The notes under the pieces: model-generated | What the model saw: the letters and a program-made list of their open reading frames with translations, nothing else | Told to the model about the DNA's origin: nothing | Database searches by the model: none | NCBI RefSeq assembly: GCF_023159225.1 | Contig: NC_063161.1 | Span: 73,126,767-73,190,766 of the forward strand | DNA: 64,000 nucleotides | Source: Perognathus longimembris pacificus | Taxonomy: Eukaryota > Chordata > Mammalia > Rodentia > Heteromyidae | Direction of reading: 5' to 3' | Part shown: positions 1 to 11,500 of the stretch, one piece after another | Numbering within the stretch: position 1 is the stretch's first letter | How the letters are laid out: each line of letters begins with the position of its first letter | Made by a program: the position numbers and the translations under genes

Positions 1-46
1 TCATCTTCAACAGGTAGCGAGGACATTGCCACCTGGGCCATCGTCC
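1..46 (-). CDS. GTF2IRD2: TFII-I family gene, first coding exon (partial, probably GTF2IRD2)
   Basis: Read on the minus strand, a pyrimidine-rich tract ends in CAG at 49-47. A five-base 5' UTR stub follows, then ATG at 41-39 with A at -3 and G at +4. The translation to the window edge is MAQVAMSSLPVED. This is the conserved N-terminus of the TFII-I transcription factors, which continue into a leucine zipper and I-repeats outside the window. GTF2I and GTF2IRD2 share this N-terminus. The visible residues look slightly closer to GTF2I as I remember it, but GTF2IRD2 is the expected neighbour of RCC1L, so the symbol rests on synteny. Only 13 codons are visible. The family is sure, the paralogue is not. 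Confidence 0.6.
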
Positions 47-295
47 CTGAGCAAGAGAGGCAAGGAGGACGTGAGTGGCACAGCCCCAGGGGCCCTCTGG
101 CTGGAGTCTCGGCAGCTTGCTCACTAGTCAAAACTGCGCTTCCTAGGTGAAGCTCTTCCTGTTGTTTTGTGTATGTGTTTGCAGGCCTGGGGATGGATGT
201 GGGGCTGGCACCATGCGTGATATGTTTGTCCACCGGAGCCCAGCCTTGAACTATTAAAGAACTACAGGGTCTCTCTCCAAAACTCCTGCGTCAGG

Positions 296-573
296 GAGGG
301 CCTGTGTCTCACACCTGTAATCCTAGCTTCTTGGAAGGCTGCTAGAGGAAGGATCCAAATTTGAGGCCAGCCAAGGTAGAAAAGCTCTGTAGACCAAAGC
401 AGAGCTGGAGTGGCTCAAGTGGCAGAGTGCCAGCCTAGCAAAGGTGAGGTTGTGGTGTTCATCCCGTGTACAGCCAGACTCCCGAGTGGGAATGCAGACA
501 GGACTGCCACGGCGTCACACTGAACAGCCTTTTGCCAACGCTTCCCCAGCAAGCAAAAAAAAAAAAACAAAAA
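296..573 (+). mobile_element. SINE, 7SL-like head plus Geo-type tail, diverged
   Basis: The head has the 'ctcacacctgtaatcctagc' signature. The tail has the 'tggctcaagtggcagagtg' signature. An A-rich run at 556-573 ends it. Confidence 0.6.
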
Positions 574-704
574 ACTGAGCAGCCATGGGCAGCTGTATGG
601 AGAAGCTATAAACATGGCAAGGTGTCGTGCGCACAGGTGTGTGCGTGTGCGCGCGTGTGCACATGTGTGCTCGGGTGTGTGCACGTGCGTCCCTCGAAAG
701 AAAA

Positions 705-870
705 CAAGGGCTTTTCTGCTTAAGGCTGGAGCTCTACCACTTGAGCCACAGCTCCCTCTCGAGCTTTTCCCTGGTTAACTGGAGATGGGTCTCAGGCTTT
801 CCTGCCGGGGCTGGCTTTGACCTGCGATCCTCAGGTCTCAGCCTCCTGAGTAGCTGGGATTACAGGCGTT
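705..870 (-). mobile_element. SINE, 7SL-like head plus Geo-type tail
   Basis: Antisense copy: 'ctaccacttgagccacagct' is followed by 'cctgagtagctgggattaca'. It abuts the upstream CpG island. Confidence 0.7.
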
Positions 871-879
871 CAGATCCCG

Positions 880-1830
880 TGCCTCGAGCGTGTGGACGGC
901 CTCCGGGCCCGCCAGCCCTTCCCAGGGAACGCCACACCGGACGTGCGGAGCCGCGATCCGGGACGGCGCCCCCTAACCCGCTCGGCGACACGCCCACAGA
1001 GCCCAGGCCGCGGTGACGAGAGAGGCAGAGCCGGAACGCGGTTACCTGGCGACAGCGGCGGCCCCGCCTCCTCACGTAACCAATCAAACGCGCTCGCACG
1101 TACGCTGGGCGGAGCGCAACCTCGCGCGCCCCGGGTCCGCGGAGCCCCGCCTTCTGGCCTCGCTCAACCAATCAGCGCATAGGGGAACAGGCGCGCGGCG
1201 GGACTCCCCGCCCCACTCCTGCTGACCGGGGCCTGCTGGCGGGAATGAGGCTCGCAAGGCTCGTGCGGCGGCCACAGGACTCTTCCCCGAGTCCCCCTGT
1301 GGGGAGGTTCTGCGGCAAGCACCCGTTCGTAATAGTGGCGGAGGCGGTACCTACCTGAGGCGCCGGCCGGGTCCGAGGCCTGCCCGGGGTGGGAGGTGCG
1401 CGCGCACGAGGGAGCCGGGGGGGCGCGCACGCAGCCACGAGCACGCAACCCGCGGGCACCGCGCTCCGGTCCTCTGGGCCGTCTGTTTTGTTTTGCTTCC
1501 TGGAGGCGGCCTTTATAGGGCGTGCGCCGCGCCCCGAGTGGGCGGCGCCGCTTCCGGTGCCCGCGCTCCGCCGGGGGGCGGTCCCGGCCTGGGCGGCGAG
1601 GGGCTGCGTGACGCGGCTCCGGCCTGGGCGGCGGGGGAGTGGGGGTGTGGGGGGGGAAGGGGGGCTGCGTGGAGGCGCGGTCCCGGCCTGGACGCCAGAC
1701 GCCTCCCGAGACGTGGGTTCGGTGCTCCTGCCCGCCCCGGTCTTTGCGTCAGGGATGTCGGCCCGACCCCTGCTGCGGTCGCCCACGGTGCCCCGCGGGG
1801 TGGATGCCACCCGGCACCCTCTCCTCACTC
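880..1830. promoter_or_regulatory. CpG island, likely promoter of the TFII-I family gene
   Basis: The stretch is very GC-rich and CpG-dense, with GC boxes. Two perfect ACCAATCA (NF-Y type) motifs lie near 1079 and 1168. It sits about 0.85 kb upstream (minus-strand sense) of the first coding exon at the window edge, as expected for a promoter with a noncoding first exon. Open frames crossing it in several registers are what GC-rich DNA gives by chance. Confidence 0.65.
1355..1560 (-). other. Possible noncoding first exon of the TFII-I family gene
   Basis: On the minus strand CTCAG|GTAGGT at 1359-1350 is a strong 5' splice site inside the CpG island, pointing toward the coding exon at 46. The upstream limit is a guess. 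Transcript data would be needed to confirm it. Confidence 0.3.
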
Positions 1831-1864
1831 GAGCACTGGCCACAACCTGTAGTATCCTGTCCAC

Positions 1865-2475
1865 CTGCTGGGCCTCGACACCCCCACAGCAAAGTCACCA
1901 GCACTCAGTAGGCTCCGGAGTCTTTATCCGGGATGCTGATGCGGATGATCCGCGCTGGGCCTCCGCAGGGCTGGGTTTTTAAAGGCAAGAATCACACATA
2001 CAACACACAGGTGGCTAAAGCAAGTTAAAAACAGGTGAAGCATGCTGTTCACAGACAGGGAATCTTGCGGTCAGGTTGACAATATTAACTCAGCGTTCAG
2101 CATCTTCACCATGCTTCCCAGGTCAGTATGATCACTCTCTGGAAGTTTCCTTTTAGTCACAATGGTCATTTTACCGAAGCTGCTATTCCCCAGTCAAGCA
2201 AGCGAGCGTAGTTACAGAAGCAGTTAGCAGGCTAGTAGAGAAACCACATTCTTCCACTGTTGAGTTTTCCGAAAGGGCTTGGGTGACATTTACCAGAACG
2301 TGTTCCTGCTATCCAGCCTAAGTTTGCCCTACCTCAGGCCCACTACTCTGGCTGAGTCTACCTATTTTAGGGACTCAAAAGGGGGCTTCTTTACACTTTT
2401 CACTTGGTTCCCACAAATCCTCTCCCGGGGCCTAAGGAGTGTGTAAATACAAGACATCCGGTTTGCTATGTGATC
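1865..2475. other. Unique sequence, nothing recognised
   Basis: Between the CpG island and the LTR there is no open frame with family resemblance and no repeat that I recognise. Confidence 0.5.
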
Positions 2476-2479
2476 CAGG

Positions 2480-2982
2480 TGAAAAGGCCTAAGTGATTCC
2501 ATCTTAAAAATCTAAGCTTGTTCTCCCCTAAATCAGGTTACACAGAAAGCGTGCACAAAACATTTTTTGAGAAAAACTGCTGAATGTCTCAAATGGAGGA
2601 TGTGTTAGATATGAACAGAGATTGAAGTTTAACTTTAGGAATGCGGTTTAGCCCTCTGCTAACAAAGTTTTACTATAGCCCTCTGCTAACAGTTAACTAT
2701 GGCCCTCTGCTAACAAAGTTAACTATAGATAAGGTTAGCCTATTTCCCTCTGCTTGCTTAGTGTGTTGTTAATCAAACATAAGCCTGACTCTGTGGAAGT
2801 TTCCCCAGATTGCTTAAGAGTTGTTTGTTTCATGATATAAAAAGACTGCTAGATTGTGCCTCTGGACCTCTTGAGTGTTATCAGCAGAGGTCCGAGCTAG
2901 CTCGCAATAAACATCTCTTTGCTGTTTACATTGGTCTTGGTCTTTGGTGGTCTTCTCGGGGGTCCTGAATGCGAGCATAACA
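2480..2982 (+). mobile_element. Solo LTR of an endogenous retrovirus (gamma/ERV1-like)
   Basis: The element begins TG at 2480 and ends CA at 2982. A perfect 4-bp target duplication CAGG flanks it at 2476-2479 and 2983-2986. The U3 holds three tandem copies of a roughly 25-bp unit at 2650-2676, 2677-2700 and 2701-2726. A TATAAAA box lies at 2836-2842 and AATAAA at 2906-2911. No primer-binding site or internal sequence follows, so it is a solo LTR left by recombination. A four-base duplication and this layout fit gammaretrovirus-like ERVs. No viral gene is present. Confidence 0.88.
2650..2726 (+). repeat. Triplicated enhancer-type repeat in the LTR U3
   Basis: Three imperfect tandem units each carry 'ccctctgctaac' and end in 'actat'. 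They lie about 110 bp upstream of the LTR TATA box, where retroviral enhancer repeats normally sit. Confidence 0.8.
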
Positions 2983-3004
2983 CAGGTTGGCTGGAACTTT
3001 CTGG

Positions 3005-3993
3005 AGTTAACCTGAAGACAAGGCTTGCTTGTTCATACCTTATGCTCTGCCACTTGAACCGTGTCTCCAGACCTGATTGTTGCTGATTATTTGGGAGCTA
3101 GAGTCTGGAGTAGTTTTCTGTTTGGGTCAGCTTTGGACCTGTGTCCTTAAGATCTCAGCTTCCTGAGTGGCTGGGTGTACAGGTGTGGCCTGCAAATGCT
3201 GGACTATAAAGTACACTTTATACGGGTATAGATGATGTATTATTTCTCATGATTCTGAGTTTTGCTCATAGAGATATGTGATTGGGGTATTTCAAGTATA
3301 TGTGTTGGAAGATGTCCTGAAAATACCAGCAGTATTTATCTACTGGCACAGGCTGAATACACTTGGTGTGAGGCTGAGGCCCTCAGTAATGGTAGAGCCT
3401 GCACTCAGGGTTGGGAATCAACCTCAACATCATTTCTCTCAGTCAACTTCTCTGTTAGCTTCCGAATTGAATGTAGCTCTCATCTCCAACCCAGTGGGAT
3501 GTTTTTGTGATACTTGACAAGATGATTTTTAAATTTATCGGGAAGTAAATGTTATGAATAGCAGAGTCAATTTTGAGAAAAGAAGAGCTGAAGCAGGGAT
3601 GTTTGATAAAATTAGCATATTCCCAGCAGCTGAAACTGTCATATTAGCACAACAATAAACCAGTGGAACAGCTTCCAGAAACTGACTCACATATTTTTGG
3701 AAATTTATTATGTATTCTAGGTCGCATTTCTTTTCCCATTTGTGTGTGTGTGTGTGTATAGTGATCCTTGAACCCAGGGCCTCACACTCCACACTCTCCC
3801 TTGGTTTTCCTGCTCAAGGCTGGCACTTTTACCACTTGCATCACGTTTCCACTTCCAGCTTTTGGTGGTTAATTGGAGATGAATCTCTTGGACTTTCTTG
3901 CCCCGGCTGGCTTTGCACTTCCCCCTCTTGTCTGAACTTGTGATCCTCCCATTTCTGCTCCCCAATGTAACTGGGATGACAGGTGAGTACCAC
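3005..3993 (-). repeat. Degenerate SINE relics
   Basis: Two antisense copies (about 3005-3192 and 3764-3993) are separated by about 570 bp of AT-rich sequence with no recognisable feature. A (TG)n run at 3741-3757 precedes the second. Confidence 0.5.
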
Positions 3994-4347
3994 CGCAATC
4001 AGCTTTTTCTGTGCAGTGGGCTTTCTCAAACTTTCTGCCTCGGTACTGCTCTGGATCCCACCGGTGTGGACAGGTGTGATTCTTGCACCCCATGTAATGC
4101 CACATAAATTTTTGTGAACAATGTGAGTACAGTTGATCATGTAATCGAAAGTTATTAACAATAAAAATGAAAACATGTAAGCTTACCAAAGTAAAAAGTT
4201 TCAGCGACTTCAAAACATTGAAAGCAGCCAAACACACTGGCGTGTTCTGTAGGTCATGTAGTCCACGAGTTTCAGAGCAATGGGCAAAAAACGTAACATA
4301 AACTCCATTGCAAAAGAGAAAAAAAAAGTAAATAAAAATAAAGTCCT

Positions 4348-4572
4348 GAGCTGGGCTTTGGTGGCTCAGACCTGTCATCCTAGTTATTCAGGAGATAGAT
4401 GTGAGGACTGCAGTTCAAAGCCAGCCCGGGCAGGAAACTCGTGAAACTCTCATCTCCAATTAACCACTAGAAAACCAGAAATGGTGCTGTGGCTCAAGTG
4501 GTAGAGTGCTAGCCTTGAGCTGAAGAGCGCAGGCCCAGAGTTCAAGCCCCATGACGGACTTACAACAAAACG
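4348..4572 (+). mobile_element. SINE, 7SL-like head plus Geo-type tail
   Basis: The head starts 'gagctgggctttggtggctc'. The tail carries 'gtggctcaagtggtagagtg' and 'gagttcaagcccc'. It ends just before the RCC1L CpG island. Confidence 0.8.
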
Positions 4573-5219
4573 AGCAAGAAACACCCTTTGCCACCCAGAA
4601 ACCGGCCTGTAAAGCGGACCACGACGTGCCAGATGTGAACGTCCAGCGGTGGGTGGGGAGGGCGCCGCACCCAGCTCCCGCCCGCGGCGGCAGCCCGCGA
4701 CCGCCAGGCGGACACTGCCCCCCAGTGGCCGGCGCCCGCGCCGCAGGCTCCGCCCGGCCGAGGCCTTCGAGGAGGGCTCGGGTTACACTCAGGCCAGGGG
4801 CCTCAAAAATAAGCGATTGACGGAGTAGCCGTGGCTATTCGGTGGGCTCGCTGGGGGCTCCCCATTTTTAAGTCGAGGAAGTTTTCCCCGGCGGTCCCGG
4901 GGCTTTAACTCGGCGACTGGGCACCGCTTCTTGAGCTTTTTCTCTCGAGGACGGGGCTCCGCCGCCGGCTTCTTCGTGGTTCACTGAGGATACGCGTCGG
5001 ATCTCAGCCTCCGGGGCGGCTGGGAGTCCAGCCCGGGCGGCCGCACCCCCTCCCTTTGGGGGTGGGACCACAGAAGGGAGGAGGCGGGAGCTCCAGGGCA
5101 TGGACTGGAGGAAGGGGCGGGCGCCGCACGCTCCACGGGACCTTTGCCTTCAACCTCAGTAAAGATGGCCGCCGCCACGGCCACTTCCGGCAAGACGTGA
5201 GGTCAAAGGTCGCGCGGCG

Positions 5220-5243
5220 ATGGCGGCTCCCAGGTGCAGCTGA
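5220..5243 (+). other. Short upstream ORF ending next to the RCC1L start
   Basis: ATG at 5220 opens a 7-codon frame (MAAPRCS) that stops with TGA at 5241-5243, two bases before the main ATG at 5246. A second one lies at 5165-5200 (11 codons). Either is in the mRNA only if transcription starts upstream of it. Confidence 0.45.
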
Positions 5244-5245
5244 GA

Positions 5246-5563
5246 ATGGCGTTGGCGGCGGGGGCTCGGCTGGCGCGGCCGGGGCTGGTGCGGCCCGGGC
5301 TGGCGCGCGGGCACTGGACACCCGCCGGGCGGTCGCGGAGCCGGCGCCAGGCGGCGGAGGCCGAGGCAGACGCGCCCGTGCTCCAGTACGTGGGCGAGCG
5401 CGCGGCCCGCGCCGACCGCGTCTTCGTGTGGGGCTTCAGTTTCTCGGGGGCGCTGGGCGTCCCCACCTTCGTGGTGCCGGGCTCCAGGCCCGCGCCGCGC
5501 GGAGCCCCCCGGCCACGCCGCAGGATACAGCCGGTGCCCTACCGTCTGGAGCTGGAGCCACAG
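5246..5563 (+). CDS. RCC1L: RCC1L exon 1 (coding part)
   Basis: 106 codons in phase 0, ending ...YRLELEPQ before GTGCGC. The ATG at 5246 (A at -3, G at +4) was chosen because the family begins MAL. An in-frame GTG at 5234 has no family support. Confidence 0.93.
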
Positions 5564-8500
5564 GTGCGCCCCCTCCCTACCGCGCGTGCATGCGCCTGCT
5601 CTCGGCGCCATTCCCCCCTCCCCGCAGCGCCGTCGCGCACGCGCCTTGCCTCCCGCGCACGCGCGCTCCCCGATCGCTCGCGCGCGCGCTCTCCTCTAGC
5701 AAGTGGACGTCGGAGGTGGTGGGGGCCTGAGAGGGCTAGCGTGTGCGGGGGTGGGGTGGGGGACCTCCAGTGATAGGGGAGGAAAGGGAGGCACGCAGAA
5801 GCCAGAAAATGTGGGTGGGCCGCCACGCGTGGGGAAAGCCCAGGGAGGAAGTGTCACCCCGGGGCATCTCTTGCGGGGGGGAGGGGGGAGGAAGAGGGAG
5901 GGCAGGTGCTTGGGGCTTGAACTCGGGGCCTGGGCGCTGGCCTTTTGCTTTTTCACTCAGCTGTAGCTCTACTACCTGAGCCACAGGTAATGATAGATAG
6001 CCACAGCTCCACTACCTGAGCTTATCATTGGCGATAAGTTTTGAACCTGGATCCTCACATCTCAGTCTCCTGAGTAGCTAGGATGACTGGCATGAGCCAC
6101 AGCCACGTGGTTCCTTTTTGCCTTTTTTTTTTTTTTGGCCAGTTCTGGGGCTTGAACTCAGGGCCTAGCACTGTCTCTGGCTTCTTTTGCTCAAGGCTTA
6201 GCACTCTACCACTTGAGCCATAGCGCCACTTCTGGCTTTTTCTATATATGTGGTGCTGAGGAATCGAACCCAGGGCTTCATATATACGAGGTGAACATTG
6301 CACCACTAAGCCACATTCCCAGCTCCCTCTTGCTGGGCACTGCACTGGCCGTTTTCTTCAGGATTGGGTTGGATACCATGGGGTCTCTGAGAGACTGCAC
6401 AGGCCTGTGGTAAATTACTAGCAGCTGGATGGCCGCCCGGTTGTCATCTAGTATGAGAATGAACGTTGGGACGTCAGGTAGAAGCCAGGACTGCCCCTGG
6501 CCCGCTGGGGACTCTGGTCACCAGGTGGGGTGGGAAGGGCCTGTCTGCCCTCCCAGCACTGTGGTGAGGACTGGGTGTGAAATGCCCAGCAGATCTCTGG
6601 TATAACCACGGGAGCCGAGATACCTCCTCCTCTTCATGGCGGTGATGTGGGCAGTCCCATCGCAGTGTTGCGCTGTGGCAGCCCTGAGGCATTAGGAGAG
6701 TGGCTTGTGGGGTTCAGTTTCCTCACCAGCCCCAGATAAACTGACTCCACTTATCCTTATGACAACCTAAGGAGAGACCCAGGCCCAGAGAGGCAGAGCC
6801 AATCAGGCCACGGAGCAGGTGGGCGTGGCCAGGGTACCATCCAGGGCCTGTGTGCGGGCTGCCATGGTGGGCCGGGGTGAGGGCCCCAGGCCTCGGTGGG
6901 AGCACACAGGGTGGGGAGGTACTGCTGCTCGTGTGTGGCTGGGTAGCGCCTGCCTTTCTTGCAGGGAAGTGGACGCCGTAGATTGGCTTATGCTTCCTGG
7001 GGGTCTGGGTTTCAGATCTCCTCAGCTGCCTGCGGCTATGGGTTCACACTGCTGGCCTCCAAGACCAAGGACATCACCAAGGTCTGGGGCATGGGCCTCA
7101 ACAAGGATTCCCAGCTGGGCTTCCACAGGAGCCGGAGAGACCAAAGTGAGCACAGGCGCCTCAGTGCCCCATACAGCGAGTACATGGGTTCTGCGCGTTA
7201 TGGGAGGAGGTGGGATTGGAACTCAGGGCCTGAGGCTTGCAAGGCTGGTGCTCTACCACTGAGCCACACCACCCACCCTTCTTTTGCTCTGGTTCCTCTT
7301 TTTGAGACAGGGTCTAGCTTTCTGGCCCAGATGTGTGCCTGGACCAGGATCCTCGTATTTTTCACTTCCCACTGTGGCTGGGATGACAGGAATGTGTTCC
7401 CTCACCCGGCTTCTTCCATCAAGTTGGGGCTGTGGGGACTTGTCTGCGTTGCCAGCCTTAGCCCCTCTGTCCTTAGTCTCCCAAGCAGCCAAGGTGACAG
7501 GTGTCCCTGAGAAGGAATCCATTTGCGAAACCCAGACCGCAGTTGAGCTTTCACGGAGGACTCTGGGAGGACGCAGGAGCCAGGAGCGGGCCCCAGCCTT
7601 CTGCGGAAGGAAGGCCCAGTGCTGCTCCCCAGGCGGCCGGCCGCACACAGCCGGAATCCCTGCTGGTCATGGAACCCTGTGCATGCTAGGCATGGAGCCC
7701 GTTTTTTCTCTCATGTGTAGAGTCTAGACCTAAGATGTGTGCATGCACGTCTGGTGCCTGTGGCTCACACCTGTCATTCTAGCTACTTAGGAGGCTGAGA
7801 TCTGGAGGATCATGGTTTGAACCCATCTCACGCAGAAAACCCAGGCTTGACTTAAGTGGTAGAGTGCCAGCCATAGCAAGGAAGAATCAAGAGGGTTGGG
7901 TCCTGAATTCAAGTCCTTGTCTTGGCATAAAGTAAAAAAAAAAAAAAAGCATATGTCATTTTAAATATATTTTTAAAATAATATGAGATGATGTCCTGTG
8001 TGGCATGATTGTGGAGGGACTGTGGGGAGGGGTTGGGGAGACTGGGGGTGTTGGGATCTGATCGTGGAGTGATGGGGCTCTGATGGAGGCACATTGTCTT
8101 CTGTGTGTATGGAAATGGCTTGAGGAACCCCTGAACACTGTGGAGGGGGCGGCAAGGAGGGGTGGGTGGATTTCACCCAGTCCATCACCGCTGGCATGGA
8201 ACTGTCACCCAAACCAGCCCTGGAGAGAAAGAGGGAGAGGGAGAGGGAAAGGGTCAGAGCCGCAGGGGTGTGGGGTGTGGGCTAGGCTTGGTTGCCCTGT
8301 GCTGAGTGCCCCCCCACTCCAGGCCGTGGCTATGACTATGTCCTGGAGCCATCGCCAGTGCCGCTGCCCCTGGACAGACCGCAGGACACACGGGTGCTGC
8401 AAGTGGCCTGCGGCCGGGCCCATGCCCTAGTGCTCACGGACCAGGAGGGCGGTGAGTGAGGGGGTCCCAGGGCTGTTGTAGGGGCCCGGGGGTGTTTGGG

Positions 8501-11500
8501 GGACTATTGTGGGGTTCAGCTGGTGGAGTCCAGTGGCGTGGGGGGCCCTCCTCGCAGGCCAGGGGAGTGGGTGCTGGCCTCCAGGCGGAGGGCTCAGGAG
8601 CAGCACCTGGCACCCTGGTGTCCTCGGAGACCCAGTGCAGGGAGGGAGAGCAGGGGCACAGCCCTGACCGGGGCCCGCAAAGCTGACGTAACCCAGGTCT
8701 GCTCCGCAGTCTTCAGCATGGGCAACAACGCATACGGGCAGTGCGGACGCCAGGTGGTGGAGAAAGAGGTGTACAGGTGAGCACGCAGCCCCGCGAGCTG
8801 GGCTTCCCGGTGATGGATGCCCCAGGTCCTCAGAGGTCAGGCTGGGCCTCACACTGGAGATGTGCCCACAGCCCCTGGGCTGCTCCCGCGGAACCTTGAG
8901 TGTGAGCCGGGTGTGCCCGAGGCTGGGGTGTGGAGGGTGGGTAGAGTTAGTAATTAAAAAAACATTTTTTTTGCCAAGTTAATTACCTTAAAAATAAACC
9001 CTTGCTTCATGTCAACCTTTTCATTTTGGTGTTTAAAGTTCCACTAAGGCTGGGCGCCAGTGGCTCACGTCTGTAATCCTAGCTCCTCAGGAGGCTGAGC
9101 TCTGAGGCTTCAAACTGTGACTCTCAGATGCTCCAGGCTGGAGCCCTGTGCCTGCCCCCTCACTGGCTCTTGTCTCTTCCCCATTCCCTGTGCTCTGTAG
9201 TGAGAGTCACCGGATGCACCGGATGCAGGAGTTTGACGGACAGGTGGTCCAGGTAAGAGGCAGGGGCTGAGCGTGCCTGCCTGTCCCAGGGGAGCTGGGG
9301 CAGGACCAGAAGCCGTGTGGGGTGGTGGGAAGTTGGGTGGGGAAGTTCTGAATTCATTTAGTGGAGAAGCTAGTGCTTTGCCTGTAACAGGCCAGAAGTT
9401 ACTAGACTTCCCAAGACTCTGAAGTTGGTTAGGACCAAGAGGGGGGCTGTGCAGGAGGTGCCAGGCAGTAGAACCACCTGAGACCTGGCAGGATATGCGA
9501 TTCACGTGTCTTGCTCCCAGCTTCATTTCTGAGCACAAGACTGCCTGGCACACAGTAGGTGCTGTGTGAAATATGCACAGTAGGTGCTTATAATACCTCT
9601 TGAACATACGGGGGGTGGTTAAAGAATTGTGGGGCGCCCTCAGGGTGGTGCTGAGTCTATCGGGTGAGGAGTGAGAAGGAGGGAGGGCCTCATGGAGGCA
9701 TCAGGATTCCTTGGGCTGGGCATGGTGACAGGAAGGGTTTGATGGCAGAGGGGAGGGCACTGCCCCAGGCTTTGGCTGGAGGCTGGTCTGTTTCCAAGAC
9801 AGTGGTGGCAAGCTTCCAGAAGATAGCTGAACATGAGTAGGGAGGGGCTCCTGTCTCTCTTTCTCTGTCTTGTCAGTAGTGGTGGTTGGCTTCAGGACCT
9901 GGGCAATGTCTCCTGGTTCTGTGTCCCTTTTTTGGTCAAGGCTAGTGCTTGCTCTATCACTTGAGCCACAGCTCTACTTCTAAGAGTCTCACTGGCTTTA
10001 CTATCTGGGCTGGCTTTGAACCATGATCCTCAGTTCTCAGCCTCCTGAGTAGCTGGGATTGTAGGCGTAAGCCCCGATAGCACTATTGATAGTGAGGGAG
10101 ACAAGAGGCCAGAGGGAGACAAGAGGCCAGGCCAACCACTGTGGCCGCTCATGCTCTGCTGATGGGGCTGGGAGGAGCGTGTCTGGGGCTAGAACCTCCC
10201 CTTACCAGGCCTCGTCTGTCTGGCAGGTTGCCTGCGGTCAGGACCACAGTCTCTTCCTTACGGACAAAGGCGAGGTCTACGCCTGCGGATGGGGTGCCGA
10301 TGGGCAGACAGGTAGAGGCCCATCGCTTGTCCCGGGCTGCACAGTGCCCAGGAACGTAGGCCAGGACTCCTCCCTGTGTCTTGAGGAGCTGGGGACTACA
10401 GGGGCTCTATGTTCCACAAGCCCTGTCAGTGATGCATTGGGGTTGCTGTTGGGCTGGGTGCTTGCCAGGCATGTGGAGGCCTTGGGGTCCCCCAACACTG
10501 CCACCGATCCCCAAAAGACAAGAGTGGTGGCTTTAAATTTGTGCACAGCCAAAAGTGCTATTTCAGCTTGAAAACTTTGCAGAGGATTAAGTTGAGCTGG
10601 TTTCTCTCTGAAGTCATGTGACCTCAGGCAGGTGGGCAGCTGGGCAGGTGGGTGCACGTTTTGTTGCTAGTCACTGTCCACAGCCCTCGTCACTAGCCTG
10701 GCCTGGTCCCAGGTCAGTGAGCCAAGAGGGAGTCACTGAAATCCTTGTCTCCGGTGGTGCCAGGCCTGGGCCACTACAACACCACCAGCGCCCCCTGCAG
10801 GCTTGGCGGGGACCTTGCGGGCGTGAAGGTTGTCCAGGTGGCCACCTATGGCGATTGCTGCTTGGCTGTATCGGCGGATGGAGGTGTCTTCGGATGGGGC
10901 AACTCCGAATATCTGCAGCTGGCCTCTGTCACGGAATCCACCCAGGTTTGGAACAGCAAGGAAGGTTCTAAAAGCTGTCTGCCTGCCCTCCCTCCCTCCC
11001 TCCCTTTCTCCCTCCCTCCTTCCTTTCCTCCCTGTACTGGGATTTCAACTGAGGGCCTTCCTGCTCAGCTTGGTTTCATGGCTAGTGTCATGCCTATGGC
11101 TATTTTGGAGATGGACTTTTCTGGCTGGTTAGCTTTGAATGGTGATCCTCAGGCTGTGCAGTCTATTGAGTAGCTGGGATTGCAGGCGTGAGCTACAGGG
11201 CCTGGGTCTGTGGGATGAGATGTGGGAGTGCTGGTCAGGCACCTGTCAGAACGGTCTCTTCGGGGCACCTCCCTGGAGCCTGGCAGTGAGTGTGGACTCA
11301 GTGCCTCCAGCCTGTGGCTCTGGCTGCTTGGGATGTGGGGGTGGGGACTGTGTTCAGCTGGCACCCTGGGCGCCCGACACAGGGCGGCTCTCAGCTTGGC
11401 CATGCCCGAGCTCCATGCGGACTGGCTGGCAGGTGCCTTCTCCCTTCGGCTGGAAGGATGGAGAGGCGCCCCGCTGCTCCCTGATGAGGTTGCGCTGAGG

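Larger units (their letters stand above)
4620..5720. promoter_or_regulatory. RCC1L: RCC1L CpG-island promoter
   Basis: The CpG-dense stretch spans RCC1L exon 1. Just upstream of the start codon, 5161-5172 resembles a YY1 site (AAAGATGGCCGC), 5182-5191 is an ETS-type CACTTCCGGC, and 5200-5212 reads AGGTCAAAGGTCG, a DR1 nuclear-receptor element. No TATA box is seen. YY1 plus ETS near the start site is typical of housekeeping and mitochondrial genes. Confidence 0.75.

Noticed and set aside
1650..1680. G-quadruplex as a specific regulatory element
   Set aside because: G runs are present but are ordinary for a CpG island; nothing sets this one apart.
1172..1864. 230-codon minus-strand open frame in the first CpG island
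   Set aside because: Low-complexity Arg/Pro/Ala composition, no domain resemblance, and several overlapping open frames at the same place.
5056..5730. 224-codon plus-strand open frame across the RCC1L CpG island
   Set aside because: It overlaps RCC1L exon 1 in another frame, runs through the real splice donor and is Arg/Ala/Gly-rich as expected by chance in GC-rich DNA.
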